Below are positions 1 through 8,871 of a DNA stretch of 64,000 bases, piece after piece; within the stretch, counting starts at the first letter, position 1; every line of letters begins with the position of its first letter. The notes below the pieces were generated by a model. That model was not told the origin of the DNA. It searched no databases and saw only the letters and a list, made by a program, of their open reading frames with translations. Source of the DNA: Contendibacter sp031732755 (GTDB lineage: Bacteria > Pseudomonadota > Gammaproteobacteria > Competibacterales > Competibacteraceae); assembly GCA_031732755.1 (NCBI GenBank), contig JAVMKI010000070.1, positions 13,638 to 77,637 on the forward strand, written 5' to 3'. The position numbers and the translations under genes were made by a program.

Positions 1-1
1 C

Positions 2-109
2 GCCAATCCCACGTTGCGTCAAGATGCCGGTCAGCGTGGCCGGGCGGTGGTGGAACAACATCGCGGGGCGTTGATGGCGCTGTTGGGCCATATCGAAACC
101 CTGCTTTAG
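2..109 (+). CDS. C-terminal end of a KDO-transferase-like glycosyltransferase (partial)
   Basis: Only the last 35 codons lie in the window, ending in TAG at 107-109. The visible tail reads ...DAGQRGRAVVEQHRGAL..., which resembles the final helix of 3-deoxy-D-manno-octulosonic acid transferase (WaaA/KdtA), where a 'GxRGxxxVxxNRGAL' pattern is typical. WaaA adds KDO to lipid A at the inner membrane. The identification rests on this short tail alone, so another GT-B glycosyltransferase remains possible. Confidence 0.4.
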   Translation, partial: ANPTLRQDAGQRGRAVVEQHRGALMALLGHIETLL

Positions 110-161
110 ACAAAACCCGTTTCAGTTGCACCAGAGTTGTCGAACATTGAAACCCCAAAAT

Positions 162-3100
162 ATGAGCATCGTCGCCTGGCCGCGTTATCTCGGGCTGCTG
201 GTTTCTCTCCTATTGATCGTGTGGATGGCCGATGCCGCTCCTCAGCCCAACCCCAGTCCGGCGCCGCCCACCGCCTCCACCACACCCACGTTGGAAGAGG
301 TACAGGCCAAGCTGGCCGCGCTCGCCACCCTCCGCGATTTGCCAGAGAGCGAACGCACCCAAGCGCAAGGGCTTTATCAGCAAGCGATCAGCCAACTACA
401 GGCAGCGAAAAACTTCGCCGATAGCGCCGCCGCCTATCAAAAACTCCAGCAGTCGGCTCCACTGGAAACCGCCCGCTTGCAGCAAACCCCGACGAGCGAA
501 CCCCAGCCCGCGCCATCGTCGACGCTGTCCATCGAAAAATTGTCCCAACAACTGGCGCAAACGCAAGTCAGCCTAAGCGATGCTCAAAAACGCCTGGCCG
601 ACCTGGACCAACAGCTAACGGTGCAGCAGACCCGCCCCAAAAATGTCCTGACCGAACTGAACGGCCTCAAGCAGCAAGCCGCCGACTTGGAGAGCAAACT
701 TCAGGCCGCCGTTCCACCCAACACGACTTTGCTATTGGCGCAGGCGCGACAGTTGGCGTTGACCACGCAGCGGCAGGCGTTGAACCAACAGATGGCCATG
801 CTGGAGCAGGAGCGGCTGAGCTACGATGTCCGTTACACCCTGTTGAATGCCCAGCGGGCGGCGGCGGTGCGGGAAGTCGAGCAAGCCCAGACGCAAGTGC
901 AGCAACTGCAAAACCTCTTGAGCACCCGGCGGCGCGATGAAGCGACCGCGGTGGTGCAGCAAACCGATCAGGCCAAGCAAGAGGCCGCCGCCAAGCCGAC
1001 GGTGGTCCAGACCGCCGCCGCCGAAAACGCCGCCATCAGTCGCCGCTTGGCCCAACTGGTCCGAAACAGCGATGAAATCGACGACCGCCAAGCGCAAGCC
1101 AACGAATATTTGGCGCAATTGATGGAACGCATGCGGGGAATCCGACAGCAACTGGGTATTGCCGGGTTCAGCGATGCCATCGGACCGATTCTATTGGAGG
1201 AACGACGCAATCTGCCGGATATCCGCCAATACCAGCGCAGCGCCAGCGAGCGTCAACAAAGCATCATCCAGGCCCGTCTGGAGCAATTCCAGACCGAGGA
1301 ACAGATGCGTCGCGTTCGGGCCATCGAGGAGAATCTCCAGGAACTGGCGACCCAATTCGACCCGCAATGGTCGGATGCGCAACGGCGAGCGGTGCTCGCG
1401 GAGCTGCGATCCCTACTGGTCGAACGTCAACAACTGCTGGAGAAACTGAGCGGTGGCTACTCGAACCTCACCACCGAACTGGTCGCCCTGGACGAAGCCC
1501 AGCGCAAGTTGATCGACCAGGCGGAACTGTACGGGACCTTGCTGGACCGGCATCTGCTGTGGATTCGCAGCAGTCCGCGGCTTGGCGCCGAGTGGCTCGG
1601 GATACAGGGACAGGCATTGACTTGGCTGGCGAAACCGGCCCACTGGATCGAGGTCTGGCAAAACCTGGAGCGTGGCGCGCAAAATCAACCGGAACTGGCG
1701 ACACTCGGCGCGCTGATCTTTTTGGGGTTACTGATTTATCGCCGGTCGCTGATCAGATACCTGGGCGAAGGAGTGGACGCCATCGGCGACGTGGGCCACG
1801 ACCGCTTTGGGCTGACCGGTCGCGCCTTGGCCATGACGGTGCTGCTGGCGCTGCCCTGGCCCTGGTTGCTGGCTTGGCTGGCTTGGCTACTGCACGTCTC
1901 CGGCAATGCCGCCGATTTTTCGCGAGGACTCAGTTTCGGCCTCGTTACCGGCGCGTTCCTAACGGTGAATGTTACCTTCGTGCGCCAGCTCTGCCGTCCG
2001 CAAGGGTTGGCCATCGCGCATTTTGGCTGGAGCGAAGCCGGCTGTCAGTTGCTGCGCCGCTACCTCCACTGGTTTCTGTGGATCGGCCCCTTGGGATTGA
2101 TCCTCGTCGGCCTTTGCGAAAGCCAGCCCGATCCACTGTATAGCGATACCCTGGGACGGATGGCGTTCTCCGCCAGTACCCTGGCGCTGACCGTGGTGCT
2201 CTGGCGGGTGCTGGATCCGCGCCAAGCGTTGCTCGCCGGTCTGGCGGCGGGGCGCATCGGCGCAACCTGGCGGTTTCGCTACCTGTGGTATCCCCTAATC
2301 GTGGGGACGCAAATGCTGATCGTCTTGCTGGCATTGTCCGGTTACTACTACACCGCGATGCAGTTGCGCGGCCGCATGGTGCTGACGGCTTGGTTGCTGC
2401 TAGGCGCGGTTCTGTCGGTCAATCTGTTTCTACGCTGGCTCAACATCAGCCAGCGCCGCCTGGCGCTGCAACAGGCTCTCGCCAAGCGCGAAGCGCGGTT
2501 GGCCGCCCGCGCCAGCAAGGATACCGGGCCGGCCTCCGGCGAGGGCTTTCCGGAAATTCCCAAGCTGCCGGACCTGGACCTGACCACCGTCAGCGAACAG
2601 ACCCGGAGCCTGATGAACCTGACTGTTCTGCTGGGATTGGGTTTCGGGTTATGGCAAATCTGGGGCGGACTGATTCCGGCCTTTTCCATCCTCAACGAAA
2701 TTACCCTTTGGCATCAAACGGTACAGACCGCCACGGGCGCGCAGGTTGCCGACATCACTTTGGGAAGCATCGTCATCGCTGGGGCATTGCTGGTGTTGGT
2801 CGGTTTTCTGGCGCGCAATTTGCCTGGCGTGCTGGAATTGGTGGTGCTGCAACGATTGGCGGTGGACCCTGGCAACCGCAACGCCATCATCACCATCAGC
2901 CGCTACCTGATTACCGCCATTGGGCTGGCGGCGGCGCTGGATACCGTCGGCATCGGTTGGGATCAGGTGCAGTGGCTGGTCGCCGCCCTCGGTCTGGGCT
3001 TGGGCTTCGGACTGAAGGAAATTTTCAGCAATTTCTTTTCCGGCCTGATCTTGCTGCTGGAGCGACCGATTCGGGTGGGGGACACCGTGACCCTCGACAG

Positions 3101-3575
3101 CTTGAGCGGCACGGTGTCGCGCATCAACATCCGCGCCACCACCATCACCGATTGGGATCGCAAGGAAATCATCGTCCCCAACAACACTTTCATCACCAGT
3201 TCGCTGATCAATTGGGCCCGGAGCGATCCCCTCACCCGGGTCGTGATTCCGGTGGGAGTCGGTTATGACAGCGATCCTCTGCTGGTTTACCAAGTATTGC
3301 TGGAGGTGGCGACCACACACCCACTGGTGGTGAAAGAGCCGGCTCCCGCAGTGTTGTTTCTGAAGTTCGGCGAGAGCGCGCTGGAGTTCGAGGTGCGGGT
3401 GTTCGTGCGGGAAGTGGCCAACCGTCTGCCGGCGACCCACGAGCTGCATAACGGCATCCTGCTGGCGCTGCGCGCGAACCAAATCGAGATTCCCTTCCCA
3501 CAGCGAGATGTGCATTGGCGCGGCTTACCGGCTAGGCAGGATTTGCTGGATAAGGATTTGGATATTTCGTCTTGA
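162..3575 (+). CDS. large MscS-family mechanosensitive channel (MscK/MscM-like)
   Basis: This 1,137-residue protein is the size of E. coli MscK (about 1,120) and MscM (about 1,107). An N-terminal signal peptide ending near ...IVWMADA is followed by a long periplasmic coiled-coil region rich in Gln and Ala up to about residue 480. A block of transmembrane helices spans about 520-900, and the MscS pore and beta domain lies near 940-1130. Diagnostic motifs are GLGFGLKEIFSNFFSGLI, ERPIRVGDTV and ATTITDWDRKEIIVPNN. Channels of this family open under membrane tension to release solutes in hypo-osmotic shock. I chose the ATG at 162, which directly precedes the signal peptide; a TTG at 126 is in frame but less likely. 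The gene follows the preceding one by about 50 bases. MscK and MscM cannot be separated by eye. Confidence 0.93.
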   Translation: MSIVAWPRYLGLLVSLLLIVWMADAAPQPNPSPAPPTASTTPTLEEVQAKLAALATLRDLPESERTQAQGLYQQAISQLQAAKNFADSAAAYQKLQQSAPLETARLQQTPTSEPQPAPSSTLSIEKLSQQLAQTQVSLSDAQKRLADLDQQLTVQQTRPKNVLTELNGLKQQAADLESKLQAAVPPNTTLLLAQARQLALTTQRQALNQQMAMLEQERLSYDVRYTLLNAQRAAAVREVEQAQTQVQQLQNLLSTRRRDEATAVVQQTDQAKQEAAAKPTVVQTAAAENAAISRRLAQLVRNSDEIDDRQAQANEYLAQLMERMRGIRQQLGIAGFSDAIGPILLEERRNLPDIRQYQRSASERQQSIIQARLEQFQTEEQMRRVRAIEENLQELATQFDPQWSDAQRRAVLAELRSLLVERQQLLEKLSGGYSNLTTELVALDEAQRKLIDQAELYGTLLDRHLLWIRSSPRLGAEWLGIQGQALTWLAKPAHWIEVWQNLERGAQNQPELATLGALIFLGLLIYRRSLIRYLGEGVDAIGDVGHDRFGLTGRALAMTVLLALPWPWLLAWLAWLLHVSGNAADFSRGLSFGLVTGAFLTVNVTFVRQLCRPQGLAIAHFGWSEAGCQLLRRYLHWFLWIGPLGLILVGLCESQPDPLYSDTLGRMAFSASTLALTVVLWRVLDPRQALLAGLAAGRIGATWRFRYLWYPLIVGTQMLIVLLALSGYYYTAMQLRGRMVLTAWLLLGAVLSVNLFLRWLNISQRRLALQQALAKREARLAARASKDTGPASGEGFPEIPKLPDLDLTTVSEQTRSLMNLTVLLGLGFGLWQIWGGLIPAFSILNEITLWHQTVQTATGAQVADITLGSIVIAGALLVLVGFLARNLPGVLELVVLQRLAVDPGNRNAIITISRYLITAIGLAAALDTVGIGWDQVQWLVAALGLGLGFGLKEIFSNFFSGLILLLERPIRVGDTVTLDSLSGTVSRINIRATTITDWDRKEIIVPNNTFITSSLINWARSDPLTRVVIPVGVGYDSDPLLVYQVLLEVATTHPLVVKEPAPAVLFLKFGESALEFEVRVFVREVANRLPATHELHNGILLALRANQIEIPFPQRDVHWRGLPARQDLLDKDLDISS

Positions 3576-3639
3576 TCGGCTGTCGTATCATTCGACCCTT
3601 GAGTTGTATTTTCGGGGCGATTTAATGGGAGGATGAGCC

Positions 3640-4230
3640 ATGCCAACGCCATTGGTGGAACAGAAATCGCCGAATCTTCGGCCGCGCCATCGCTGGACCG
3701 TGGCGGAATACCATCGTATGGGGGAAGTCGGTTTGCTGAACGAAGATTCGTGGGTGGAGTTGATTGATGGGGAGATCGTTGAAATGGCGCCAATAGGTAG
3801 TCAACACGGCGGCAAGGTCAATCGTTTCATCCACATGTTTTACAAAACGTTTGGCAATCAAGCGATTATTGCGGCACAAAACCCTGTGGTGCTGGGTGGC
3901 TATGAGGAGCCTCAGCCGGATATCGCTATTCTGCGCTGGCGCGAGGATTATTATGAACAGGCTCACCCCCATGTTGAAGATGTATTACTGCTCATTGAAA
4001 TCTCCGACAGCACTCTCCGCTACGACCGCGATGTCAAGATTCCGCTCTACGCCAAAAACGGTATTCCCGAAGTTTGGTTACTGGATATCCCGAATCGGCA
4101 ACTGGAAATCTACCATGAACCGATAAACGGTGAATACCGGCAACGGGATTGCCGTCTGACCGGTAAAATTGCACCGACTCTTTTTCCGGACGCGGTGATC
4201 GATTTGGCCGATGTGTTTCCTAATCCATGA
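3640..4230 (+). CDS. Uma2-family (DUF820) PD-(D/E)XK nuclease-fold protein
   Basis: The 196-residue protein has the Uma2/DUF820 layout: N-terminal 'RHRWTVAEYHRM', 'WVELIDGEIVEMAPIG', then the nuclease-like core with PQPDIAIL (Asp), LLIEISDSTL (Glu) and YDRDVKIPLYAK (Lys), and 'GIPEVWLLDI'. The fold is that of restriction-endonuclease-like enzymes, but the cellular role of Uma2 proteins is not established; they are often abundant and mobile. A strong ribosome binding site (GGGAGG) lies 8 bases before the ATG. It stands alone between the channel gene and a decayed region. Confidence 0.9.
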   Translation: MPTPLVEQKSPNLRPRHRWTVAEYHRMGEVGLLNEDSWVELIDGEIVEMAPIGSQHGGKVNRFIHMFYKTFGNQAIIAAQNPVVLGGYEEPQPDIAILRWREDYYEQAHPHVEDVLLLIEISDSTLRYDRDVKIPLYAKNGIPEVWLLDIPNRQLEIYHEPINGEYRQRDCRLTGKIAPTLFPDAVIDLADVFPNP

Positions 4231-4334
4231 ATCAATTCAAAATCAAGTTTTTCATGAAAATTATACAATAATTTTATAATAAAAACAACAGCTTAGTTTT
4301 ATTACAGGCTCTAAGTCTTCTAAACTCATCAGAA

Positions 4335-4393
4335 TGGCCCTCGGTGGAATCGGCGTGGTAACCAGGAACCTTAACAGGTTCCACCGAGGGCCA
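4335..4393. repeat. 15-base perfect inverted repeat with nested dyad
   Basis: TGGCCCTCGGTGGAA at 4335-4349 is repeated in inverse orientation as TTCCACCGAGGGCCA at 4379-4393, separated by 29 bases. A second dyad, GGAACC (4365-4370) and GGTTCC (4377-4382), overlaps the right arm, so two alternative hairpins are possible. There is no adjacent T-run, which argues against a simple terminator. It could be a REP/MITE-type element or a relic of a mobile element end. Confidence 0.7.
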
Positions 4394-4539
4394 CCTCTCC
4401 AGCTTTTTCCAGAATTGACGTTCCATTACGTCTGGGAGTCGATTACGGCAGCGATCTAGCGGCGGGTCCACGAAGTTCTGTTGGCCGTGGCGGTCCGCCT
4501 GAGCCCGGTAATAGTGAGAGTCGACAAACCGGACAGTGC

Positions 4540-4695
4540 CTAATACCGATGCTGGGCGAAGGCGATTTTGTCGATCGCCGCCAACAACAGCGCCGAAACC
4601 ACCAAGGTCGGGTGGACGATCACCAACCAGAGAATCTCTTTGTCATTGATGCCGTCGGCGTTCATAAACACCCTGAGCAGGTGAATGGAGGAAAT
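4540..4695 (-). pseudogene. C-terminal remnant of a UPF0114 (YqhA-like) membrane protein
   Basis: Reading the minus strand from 4695 to the TAG at 4540-4542 gives 51 residues starting ISSIHLLRVFMNADGIND and continuing through a hydrophobic helix (WLVIVHPTLVVSALLLAAID). From memory, this matches the C-terminus of E. coli YqhA (ISSIHLLRVFMDAKN..., ...HLTFVLSAFVMGYLDR). The frame is closed by a TGA at 4699-4701 just upstream of the homologous part, and the remaining two thirds of the protein is absent because the ABC permease gene ends 27 bases away. It therefore appears to be a truncated, non-functional copy. Confidence 0.75.
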
Positions 4696-4721
4696 ATGTC
4701 AGTTCAGTAACGAAACTTCCT

Positions 4722-5522
4722 TTACTCCCCCGACTGCAACAGCGAACCCCGTTCGCGCGCCTGGTGGACGGTGGCCAGAAACACCTGGATGCCCAAACCC
4801 AGATAGCCAGCATCAAGCAATAGCGCGTAGAGCAGGAAATCCAGCCGAACCACATGCTCCAGCAACACCACCCGCATTCCCTCGAACACGTAGCTGGCTG
4901 GCAGCGCCCAGGCCAACGGTTGCAGCCAACCGGGCAGCGTGGCGATGGGATAATAAATTCCGCAGAGTGGCGCCAACGCGAAAATCGCCGCCCAGGCGAT
5001 GCTTTCCGCCCCCATGCCGTAGCGCAGCACCAGCGCCGACACCAACAGGCCGATGGCCCAGCCCATCAACAGCAGGTTGAGGAAAAAACCCGCCAGCGGC
5101 AGGCCGAGACTGAACAGGTTGAAGCCGTAGAACGGAATCGCCAGCAGGACCGCAATGCCCACGCCGATCAGGGTACGCACCAGGCTAATGGACATCAGCG
5201 CGACGATCAGCTCCATGGGTTGCAGCGGGCTGATGAGCAATTGCGCCAGATTGCGAGCGTGCAGTTCCTCGAAAAATACCACCGACAGACCCAGTTGGCT
5301 GCGAAACAGAATGTCCCACAGCAACACGCCGGCCAGCAGCAGCCCCGTTGCCTGACTCAGCACGTCGCTATGGCCGGCCAAATACCGGGTGATGAAGCCC
5401 CACAGGATCATCTGCACCGTGGGCCAGTAGGCCAGTTCGACGATGCGAACCCGCGAACTCCGCAGCAGGTAGAGATAGCGCAAGGCCAGCGCGCCGATCC
5501 GGCGTGGGGAAATACCACTCAT
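4722..5522 (-). CDS. ABC-2 type transporter permease
   Basis: The 266-residue integral membrane protein has six or so predicted helices and the ABC-2 permease pattern, including 'IVELAYWPTVQMILWGFITRYL' near the N-terminus (split here only for description: IVELAYWPTV, then QMILWGFITR) and 'PLCGIYYPIATLPGWLQPLAW'-type C-terminal segment (key residues GIYYP and LPGWLQ). It would form the membrane channel of an exporter with the ATPase encoded directly upstream. The start ATG at 5520-5522 overlaps the ATPase stop (ATGA), which shows translational coupling. An upstream in-frame start would extend it by 48 non-membrane residues encoded inside the ATPase gene and is rejected. The substrate is unknown; NodIJ-like exporters share this two-gene layout. 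Confidence 0.88.
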   Translation of the reverse strand: MSGISPRRIGALALRYLYLLRSSRVRIVELAYWPTVQMILWGFITRYLAGHSDVLSQATGLLLAGVLLWDILFRSQLGLSVVFFEELHARNLAQLLISPLQPMELIVALMSISLVRTLIGVGIAVLLAIPFYGFNLFSLGLPLAGFFLNLLLMGWAIGLLVSALVLRYGMGAESIAWAAIFALAPLCGIYYPIATLPGWLQPLAWALPASYVFEGMRVVLLEHVVRLDFLLYALLLDAGYLGLGIQVFLATVHQARERGSLLQSGE

Positions 5523-6271
5523 TCCACTACCTCGCCGCGCTGAATGCCTCGGGCGATGTCGAGAAAGACTTCCTCCATATCCTTGCGACCGTAGCGGTGA
5601 ATCAACTCGCGCGGCGCGCCGGTGGCGACCACACGGCCCGCCCGCAGCATGATGACCTGGTCGCACAGCCGCTCGACTTCACTCATGTTGTGCGAAGCCA
5701 GCAGCAAGGTGGCGCCGCTTTGCCGCTGATAGTTGGTCAGAATGTGGCGCATCCGGTCGGCGGTGTCGGGATCGAGCGAAGCGGTCGGTTCATCCAGCAG
5801 CAGGATTTCCGGTGCGTTCAACAGCGCCTTGGCCAACGCCACGCGGGTTTTTTGGCCAGCGGACAGACTGCCATGGGGACGCTGGAAAAAGGCGTCAATG
5901 TCCAACTCCCGCCCTAGCGTCGCCAACCGTTCCCGCACGCGGCGCACGCCATACAATCGGGCGTAAACGGTCAGGTTTTCAGCGACGGTCAACCGTTGCG
6001 GCAAGTCGATGTAGGGCGAGGAAAAATTCATGCGCGACAACACACGCTGGCGATGGCGCGGCATGTCCTCGCCCAGGATGCGAATCTGGCCGCTGGTCGG
6101 CAACAACAACCCCAACAGCATGGCGATGGTCGTGGTCTTGCCCGCGCCGTTGCCGCCCAGCAGGGCGCAGGTCGTCCCCCGGCCGATGGCGAAGTCGATG
6201 GCGTCCACCGCCCGCACCGAACCGTAGTGTTTACTGAGGTTCTCGACTTGAATGACGAGTGGTTCAGCCAC
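5519..6271 (-). CDS. ABC transporter ATP-binding protein
   Basis: The 250-residue nucleotide-binding subunit has Walker A GGNGAGKTTT near residue 39, the signature LSAGQKTR near 137, Walker B ILLLDEPTASLD, and the switch histidine in LLASHNMSEVE. It energises the ABC-2 permease encoded downstream with a 4-base overlap. The pair is a simple two-gene exporter of unknown substrate. Its own start lies 1 base from the end of the ubiH-like gene, so the exporter is probably the distal part of the pepP-ubiH operon transcript. Confidence 0.93.
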   Translation of the reverse strand: MAEPLVIQVENLSKHYGSVRAVDAIDFAIGRGTTCALLGGNGAGKTTTIAMLLGLLLPTSGQIRILGEDMPRHRQRVLSRMNFSSPYIDLPQRLTVAENLTVYARLYGVRRVRERLATLGRELDIDAFFQRPHGSLSAGQKTRVALAKALLNAPEILLLDEPTASLDPDTADRMRHILTNYQRQSGATLLLASHNMSEVERLCDQVIMLRAGRVVATGAPRELIHRYGRKDMEEVFLDIARGIQRGEVVE

Positions 6272-6272
6272 T

Positions 6273-7493
6273 TCAAATCGCGTCCCGCGCCAGTCGCGGC
6301 AAATCGCCGTCCAGCCCCATCGCCCGGCGGGCGATTCGATGCTTGAGCGGTCCGGCGGCGTCGGTCAGATTGAGGCCGAGGTTGCGCAACAGTCGCACCG
6401 GCGGCGGCGTGGCGCCAAACAATCGCTTGAAGCCGTCCATCACCCCCATCATCAGCAGATTGTCGCCCTTGCGCCAGCGTTCGTAGCGACGCAGCACCTT
6501 GAGCGCGCCAAGGTCGTGGCCGGCGGCGACCGCGTCCAGAATGACCTCGGCCAGCGCCGCCGCGTCCAGCAACCCCAGATTCACGCCCTGGCCGGCTAGC
6601 GGATGGATGACGTGGGCGGCATCGCCGATGAGGGCGAGGCCGGGTTTGACATAGGCATGGGCGTGTTGCCGCCGCAGCGGGAACGCCAGCCGTGGCCCCA
6701 CTTCAAGGATCGCTCCCAGCCGCCAGTCGAACGCCTCGGCCAGCGCCTGGGCAAAGTCGGATTCGTCCAAGGCCAGCAATGCCCCGGCCCATTCCGGCGT
6801 GGTCGCCCAAACGATGGAGCAGCGACCATCGGCCAGCGGCAAGAACGCCAATGGCCCGGTCGGCAGAAAGCGTTGCCAGGCGGTTGCCTGATGCGGCTCG
6901 GCGGTGCGCACGTTGGCGACGACCGCGTGCTGGCCGTAATTCCAGCCGCTGGTTTTGATCCCCGCCATTTCCCGGACCTTCGATTCCGCGCCGTCCGCGC
7001 CAACCAACAACCGGGTGGTCAATTCACGCCCGTCGCGCAAACGCGCCCGCCAGCGACCGTTCTCCAATGCTTCGACGGTATCCAGCGCCGCCGGACAGAG
7101 CAACTCCACAGTCGGTAGTTGCCGCGCCCGTTCCAGCAGAGCGGATTGAATCACCCGGTTTTCGATGATCCAGCCGAGTGATGATTCACCCATGGCGGCG
7201 CTGTCGAAATGAATACCGCCAAAACCGGCCGCATCCCATACCCGCATGTCGCGAAAGGGGCTGACCCGCCAGGCGGCGATGCCGTCCCACGCGCCCACCG
7301 CCGCGAAAATGCGCCGCGAGGCATGGCTGATGGCGGACACCCGCGAATCCAGATTCACGCCCGGTCGGATGCGGTCCAGCGGCATTCCTTCAAGCAGGGC
7401 GATCTTCAAGTCGGCGACACCCAGCGCGCAGGCCAGCGTCGAACCAACCATGCCGCCACCAACGATCAGCAGGTCGTAGTCGCTGGCCGTCAT
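6273..7493 (-). CDS. ubiH: FAD-dependent ubiquinone-biosynthesis monooxygenase (UbiH/UbiI family)
   Basis: The 406-residue flavoprotein has the N-terminal dinucleotide motif GGGMVGSTLACAL, the central DGAESKVREMAG motif and the C-terminal FAD motif GDAAHVIHPLAGQGVN, which defines the UbiH/UbiI/UbiF/Coq6 family. These enzymes hydroxylate the aromatic ring of ubiquinone precursors at the inner membrane. Its start overlaps the pepP stop by four bases, and in E. coli ubiH is the gene directly after pepP. That position, rather than the motifs, is why I favour UbiH over UbiI. Confidence 0.85.
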   Translation of the reverse strand: MTASDYDLLIVGGGMVGSTLACALGVADLKIALLEGMPLDRIRPGVNLDSRVSAISHASRRIFAAVGAWDGIAAWRVSPFRDMRVWDAAGFGGIHFDSAAMGESSLGWIIENRVIQSALLERARQLPTVELLCPAALDTVEALENGRWRARLRDGRELTTRLLVGADGAESKVREMAGIKTSGWNYGQHAVVANVRTAEPHQATAWQRFLPTGPLAFLPLADGRCSIVWATTPEWAGALLALDESDFAQALAEAFDWRLGAILEVGPRLAFPLRRQHAHAYVKPGLALIGDAAHVIHPLAGQGVNLGLLDAAALAEVILDAVAAGHDLGALKVLRRYERWRKGDNLLMMGVMDGFKRLFGATPPPVRLLRNLGLNLTDAAGPLKHRIARRAMGLDGDLPRLARDAI

Positions 7494-8857
7494 CGTCTTT
7501 CCCGCATCAGCGCCTCGATCTCATCCACTTCCTTGGGGGCGGCGGCGGTCAGCACCGCATTGCCATCATCCGTAACCAGCACGTCGTCTTCAATGCGCAC
7601 GCCGATGCGCTGCCAGCACTCGTCCAGTTCGGTTTCCAGATGAACCCCCAGCCGCGCCCAATGGGCATCCAGAATCTTGCCACCAGCGGGGATATACAAA
7701 CCAGGTTCGATGGTGGTAACCATGCCCGGCTCAAAGACCCGCCAGTCGTCGCCAGTTTTGTAATCGCCCACGTCATGTACGTCCATGCCCAGCCAGTGAC
7801 CGGTACGGTGCATGTAGAACGCTTTGTGTTGCTCCGTCTGGATCAACTCCTCCACGTCGCCCCGCAATAAACCCAACGCCACCAGCCCCTCGGTCAGCGT
7901 TCGCACCGCCGCATCGTGCGGTTCGCTGAAGTGGCGGCCCGGTCGAACCTGGTCAATCGCCGCTTTCTGCGCGGCCAACACCAACTCGTAGATGGCGCGC
8001 TGCTCGCCGGAAAAGCGGCCGTTCACCGGAAAGCTGCGGGTGATGTCGGACGCATAGCCGTCCAATTCCGCGCCGGCATCGATCAAAACGAGGTCACCAT
8101 CGCGCAATGGGGCGTTGTTTTCGGTGTAGTGCAGGATGCAACCGTTGTCGCCGCCGCCGACGATGGACGGATAAGCCCAGCCAGCGCCGTGGCGAATGAA
8201 GGTGTACAGAATTTCCGCTTCGAGTTCGTACTCCATCCGGCCCGGATGACAGGCGCGCATCGCCCGTTGATGCGCCTCGGCGGCGATCCGGGCGGATTCG
8301 CGCATCACCGCGATTTCCTCTGGCTCCTTGCGCAACCGCATGGCGTGCAGCAAGTGTTCCAGGGCCACGAACACTGCGGGCGTTCGCACCCCGATCCGCG
8401 CCTTGCCGCGCACCTGATTGAGCCAACCCATCATCCGTCGGTCGAATTCGGGATTGCCGCCAATGGCGTAAAACACCCGCTCGCGGTTTTCCAGCAGCGA
8501 CGGCAACCGCTGATCGATCTCGGCAATAGGATGGGCGTTGTCCACCCCGTAGCGCTCCATGGCGCCCCGTGGCCCCGCGCGGCGGCCATGCCAGATTTCC
8601 ATGTGCGGATCACGCTCGCGGCAGAACAGCAAAAATTCGTGCTCGCCGCCGGGCGCGAGCACGGCGATGGCTTCGGGTTCGGGAAAGCCGGTCAGATAAT
8701 AGAAATCACTGTCTTGGCGAAACGGGTGATGCACATCGCGGTTGCGTGGTGTTTCGAAAGCGGCGGGCAACAAGGCGATGGAACCCGGCCCCATGCGCTC
8801 AAGCAGGGCGCGGCGACGACGGGCAAATACAGCGGCGGGAATGGCGCGGGCGAACAT
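7490..8857 (-). CDS. pepP: Xaa-Pro aminopeptidase (aminopeptidase P)
   Basis: The 455-residue protein has the N-terminal AMP_N domain (FARRRRALLERMGPGSIALL, PFRQDSDFYYLTGF) and the C-terminal 'pita-bread' metallopeptidase domain. Predicted metal ligands are visible: the two Asp residues in LIDAGAELDGYASDITRSF, the His in HRTGHWLGMDVHDVG, and Glu residues in TIEPGLYIP and RIEDDVLV. It removes N-terminal residues ahead of proline in the cytoplasm using two manganese ions. It sits between ygfB and ubiH in the conserved gammaproteobacterial operon. Confidence 0.95.
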   Translation of the reverse strand: MFARAIPAAVFARRRRALLERMGPGSIALLPAAFETPRNRDVHHPFRQDSDFYYLTGFPEPEAIAVLAPGGEHEFLLFCRERDPHMEIWHGRRAGPRGAMERYGVDNAHPIAEIDQRLPSLLENRERVFYAIGGNPEFDRRMMGWLNQVRGKARIGVRTPAVFVALEHLLHAMRLRKEPEEIAVMRESARIAAEAHQRAMRACHPGRMEYELEAEILYTFIRHGAGWAYPSIVGGGDNGCILHYTENNAPLRDGDLVLIDAGAELDGYASDITRSFPVNGRFSGEQRAIYELVLAAQKAAIDQVRPGRHFSEPHDAAVRTLTEGLVALGLLRGDVEELIQTEQHKAFYMHRTGHWLGMDVHDVGDYKTGDDWRVFEPGMVTTIEPGLYIPAGGKILDAHWARLGVHLETELDECWQRIGVRIEDDVLVTDDGNAVLTAAAPKEVDEIEALMRERR

Positions 8858-8871
8858 CGGTGGCTTCCGGT

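Larger units (their letters stand above)
4231..4721. other. decayed intergenic stretch with hairpins and a gene remnant
   Basis: About 490 bases without an intact gene. An AT-rich segment right after the Uma2 stop contains a perfect 8-base dyad (AAAATTAT at 4257-4264, ATAATTTT at 4268-4275) that may end the Uma2 transcript. Next comes a 15-base inverted repeat (4335-4393), a minus-strand open frame (about 4274-4540) whose translation I do not recognise, and a truncated YqhA-like remnant (4540-4695). The mix suggests an old insertion or deletion site. Confidence 0.6.

Noticed and set aside
2285..3268. Plus-strand open frame of 327 codons within the mechanosensitive channel gene
   Set aside because: Out-of-frame reading of the conserved MscS domain coding sequence, with a biased Arg/Gly/His composition.
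4274..4540. Minus-strand open frame spanning the inverted repeat after the Uma2 gene
   Set aside because: No recognised homology and its translation includes both arms of the repeat; treated as decayed DNA rather than a gene.
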